Of a stretch of 15,643 nucleotides of DNA, positions 13,840-15,643 are shown piece after piece. Location: contig DATKKK010000090.1 of NCBI GenBank assembly GCA_035542975.1, positions 1-15,643 on the forward strand, in the 5' to 3' direction. This DNA is from DATKKK01 sp035542975. Lineage in GTDB: Archaea > Thermoproteota > Bathyarchaeia > Bathyarchaeales > Bathycorpusculaceae. How positions within the stretch are numbered: position 1 is the stretch's first letter; each line of letters opens with the position of its first letter. Made by a program: the position numbers and the translations under genes. A model generated the notes under the pieces. That model worked only from the letters and a program-made list of their open reading frames with translations. It made no database searches and had not been told where the DNA came from.

Positions 13840-14778
13840 TCATCCCTTAATTTCTTTTTCATAGAGCAACCTTGCTCTGCGATAGATTTCAGACTTTTCG
13901 CCAAAAAAAGTCGGACCAACCCCTTCAACAACGAGTGAAGCAGCAGCAGAGCCGACACAAGCGCACCGCAAATAATTCTCACCATAAACATACTCAGCCA
14001 AAAAACCACCCATAAAAACATCTCCCGCCCCCGTGGGGTCTACAACCTTCTCAGGCTTGTAAGCTGGAACCTTGTAGGTTGCGTCTCCGGTGGAAACCAC
14101 GGCGCCATCTGCACCTAAAGTGACTATGACTATTTTGACGCTGAACTTGTGAATTGCCTCGATTGCCAACTCAAGATTTGACAAACCCGTTATGGCTTCA
14201 ATCTCGCTAAAAGAGGATTTATAGATATCGACAAGACCTAGAATGCGCTTATCCGTTAACGGAGCGTGCGTGACTTTTCCTTCTTCATCAAAACTTCGAG
14301 CCAGCCCCTGTGGGTCAAGAGATAAAACATCAGTGCAGCTTTTCAGTTTTTCCGCTACCTCATAAGTGATTTCGCCTGCTATCGGCGTGATGTGGATGGC
14401 GTCTGCTTTCAATGATCGTGGCAAATCATCAACAGTGAGATGTGGCCCTTTACACTTTAAGGTTAGAGTTCGATCAGACAGGTCTTCGTTGTACTTTAGT
14501 TCAAACCTTGTGGTCTGTGCGCCTTCGACTTTGATAACGTTTGATAAGTCGATGCCCTCTTGTTTAAGCCACCAGTTGTAGGCTTCAGGGAAATCGCTGC
14601 CGACTTTGGACAAAATGGCAACTCTTGCATCTAAGTGTCTGGCTGCGAAGGAAACGTAAGCCGCAGAGCCGCCTAGAACGACGAAGGGCGTGTTTCGGTT
14701 TGGTAAGTAAATTGAGTCTATGCAGAGACTGCCTACGGATATGATGTCGAACACTTTTGGTTTCTGCGCTCCCACCAT
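13840..14778 (-). CDS. PfkB/ribokinase-family carbohydrate or nucleoside kinase
   Basis: ATP-dependent kinase of sugars, nucleosides or related substrates. The 312-residue protein has the family's N-terminal strand FDIISVGSLCIDSIY, the substrate-side GG (VVLGGSAAYVSFAARHL, 33-49), TLGADGAVV (220-228) and signature 2, DPTGAGDVFMGGF (247-259), with catalytic base Asp253. The ATG at 14778 is preferred: the frame is open to 14949, but the extra 57 residues lack family sequence and contain a TATA box (14816-14823) whose expected start, near 14794, leaves a 16-nt leader. There is no clear Shine-Dalgarno. First gene of the likely operon with the small zinc protein and thrS. Substrate is not readable; the family includes ribokinase, adenosine, fructose and KDG kinases. 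Confidence 0.9.
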   Translation of the reverse strand: MVGAQKPKVFDIISVGSLCIDSIYLPNRNTPFVVLGGSAAYVSFAARHLDARVAILSKVGSDFPEAYNWWLKQEGIDLSNVIKVEGAQTTRFELKYNEDLSDRTLTLKCKGPHLTVDDLPRSLKADAIHITPIAGEITYEVAEKLKSCTDVLSLDPQGLARSFDEEGKVTHAPLTDKRILGLVDIYKSSFSEIEAITGLSNLELAIEAIHKFSVKIVIVTLGADGAVVSTGDATYKVPAYKPEKVVDPTGAGDVFMGGFLAEYVYGENYLRCACVGSAAASLVVEGVGPTFFGEKSEIYRRARLLYEKEIKG

Positions 14779-14815
14779 GCTATTAGATGATGCTAGACTT
14801 AAAGCCAACGGAACG

Positions 14816-14823
14816 ATATTAAA
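14816..14823 (-). promoter_or_regulatory. TATA box for the pfkB - zinc protein - thrS operon
   Basis: The minus strand reads GGTTTAATATC. Position relative to the ATG at 14778 gives a leader of about 16 nt. No promoter of similar quality is seen before the zinc-protein or thrS genes, in keeping with one transcript. Confidence 0.45.
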
Positions 14824-14992
14824 CCTTAGGTTAACCGTTTCCGCAAGTCTTTTATTAGGAAACAAGGAGTTGTTCTCGTATGCCCTTTCATTGGGGGCGG
14901 TTTTGAATAAAATCTCCATAAACAAAGATCCACAGTTACAGTTTAGCAAAATCAGAGTTTCTTTCTTGAAATAATCAGATTTGAAAATAATA

Positions 14993-15004
14993 GGGGAGGT
15001 GGTG
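14993..15004 (+). promoter_or_regulatory. Strong ribosome binding site of the GNAT-like gene
   Basis: GGGGAGGTGGTG contains the full GGAGGTG complement of the 16S 3' end, centred about 9 nt before the ATG at 15009. It is the best such site in the window. The divergent gap 14824-14992 holds no gene I can support. Confidence 0.75.
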
Positions 15005-15008
15005 TTTA

Positions 15009-15374
15009 ATGTTCAATATTCGTAACATGAAAACGGAAGACGTAGAACCAGTAGCTAGAATGGTGGCTTTAGACCACGATTCAAACCTGACAAAGGGCTA
15101 CGAAGATGCAAGAGAACACACGCTGGATCATTTGAAGATCGTGCCGCAGCATTGTTACGTAATAGAAGACAGCGATAAACAGATTGTTGCTGCCATGGTC
15201 TTGCATCCACGCGCAGAAGTCTTTGAAATCGAAGACTTCCATGTAAAAGAAATTCAGAAGAACAAGGAAGCTTTAGCTTTGCTTAAAGCAAAACTAATGG
15301 AATACTTGGAGAACGTTCAAACAGAGGTTTTGTGCTGTCCTTACGCCTTAAGAAGGCTCATACCAGCAAATTAG
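15009..15374 (+). CDS. Short GNAT-like protein with degenerate acetyl-CoA site
   Basis: A 121-residue protein resembling the N-terminal half to two-thirds of a GNAT N-acetyltransferase (usual length about 150). The start FNIRNMKTEDVEPVARMV is a typical strand 1-helix 1; CYVIEDSDKQIVAAMVLHP fits strands 2-3, and VFEIEDFHVKEI the strand before the cofactor loop. That loop should read like Q/R-x2-G-x-G/A but here is IQKNKEALALL without glycine, followed by the expected helix. It may therefore be non-catalytic, or only GNAT-shaped. The strong ribosome binding site and lack of internal stops show a working gene, not a remnant. Its stop lies 2 bp from that of the converging aNAC gene. Confidence 0.6.
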   Translation: MFNIRNMKTEDVEPVARMVALDHDSNLTKGYEDAREHTLDHLKIVPQHCYVIEDSDKQIVAAMVLHPRAEVFEIEDFHVKEIQKNKEALALLKAKLMEYLENVQTEVLCCPYALRRLIPAN

Positions 15375-15376
15375 AT

Positions 15377-15643
15377 TTATGATTGAAGCAGAAGAATCGC
15401 CTTAGCCAAATCTCCCCCACTTTCTTCCAGTGCTTTCTTGGCTTCTTCAAGGGTTTTGCCCGTTTGGTCTGCCACAAGCCTTGCGTCTTCCTCTGACACG
15501 ACAGGCGCTTTGCGTTCTGGAATCTTTTCGCTGATTTTTCCGCCCGTGACTTGATAGATTTTTTGTCCTTGAACCTGCAATATGGCTACTTCAGGCTCTT
15601 CAATAACGATTTCCTTCACAGGCGTTTTGATAACGACTTCAGT
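15377..15643 (-). CDS. nac: Archaeal nascent polypeptide-associated complex protein, 5' end outside window
   Basis: Ribosome-associated homodimeric chaperone contacting emerging polypeptides. The frame is open to the window's last base, giving 88 residues against about 110-120 for the family, so the first part of the NAC domain lies beyond. Visible are the end of the NAC beta-barrel (PEVAILQVQGQKIYQVTGG) and the C-terminal UBA domain (about 48-88: DARLVADQTGKTLEEAKKAL, then ESGGDLAKAILLLQ), which is characteristic of archaeal NAC. A GTG at 15619 is internal, not the start, because matching family sequence precedes it. Confidence 0.92.
   Translation of the reverse strand, partial: TEVVIKTPVKEIVIEEPEVAILQVQGQKIYQVTGGKISEKIPERKAPVVSEEDARLVADQTGKTLEEAKKALEESGGDLAKAILLLQS

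Noticed and set aside
1..15643. CRISPR array, insertion sequence, prophage or toxin-antitoxin module
   Set aside because: No regularly spaced direct repeats, transposase, integrase, terminal inverted repeats or paired small toxin/antitoxin genes are visible.

Overview
The window looks like a chromosomal segment of an uncultivated mesophilic archaeon, most likely a Bathyarchaeia-type lineage. The archaeal assignment rests on an archaeal-type ProRS and ThrRS, an archaeal NAC homologue with a UBA tail, a tungsten aldehyde:ferredoxin oxidoreductase, TATA/BRE promoters with short leaders, T-rich terminators and GGAGGTG-type ribosome binding sites. The narrower lineage is inferred from NosD-like proteins with PEF-like C-terminal tails, not from a marker gene. 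No rRNA, tRNA, CRISPR array, insertion sequence or phage gene is visible.

Layout. (1) 1-4074, core and redox metabolism: the 3' part of proS (+) converges on two minus-strand genes, a DAO-family FAD dehydrogenase (2788-4074) followed by a tungsten AOR (878-2710). (2) 4075-10668, a plus-strand, partly cell-surface region: a gene-poor stretch of about 0.5 kb, a 60-residue zinc ribbon, a secreted single-cohesin protein with a PEF-like anchor, a 549-residue N-anchored protein made of five Asn-Trp repeats, an alanine-type aminotransferase, and a large NosD-like beta-helix surface protein. (3) 10743-14778, minus strand: a branched-chain aminotransferase, then a probable pfkB - small zinc protein - thrS operon. 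(4) 15009 to the end: a divergent short GNAT-like protein converging on the 5'-truncated aNAC gene.

How the genes fit together. Transaminases, a flavin amine/amino-acid dehydrogenase and an AOR suit an anaerobic amino-acid-using metabolism, in which amino groups are removed and aldehydes are oxidised with ferredoxin. ProS, ThrS, aNAC and perhaps the two zinc proteins serve translation. The most distinctive part is the surface region. The cohesin and NosD proteins end in nearly the same tail (EY[ST]S, hydrophobic stretch with LFMxAT, then RK), which suggests one anchoring or sorting machinery. The protein between them carries five copies of a roughly 95-106 residue domain with a C-x2-N-W signature that I do not recognise. 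TTG is an unusually common start codon here (five well-supported genes and one possible).
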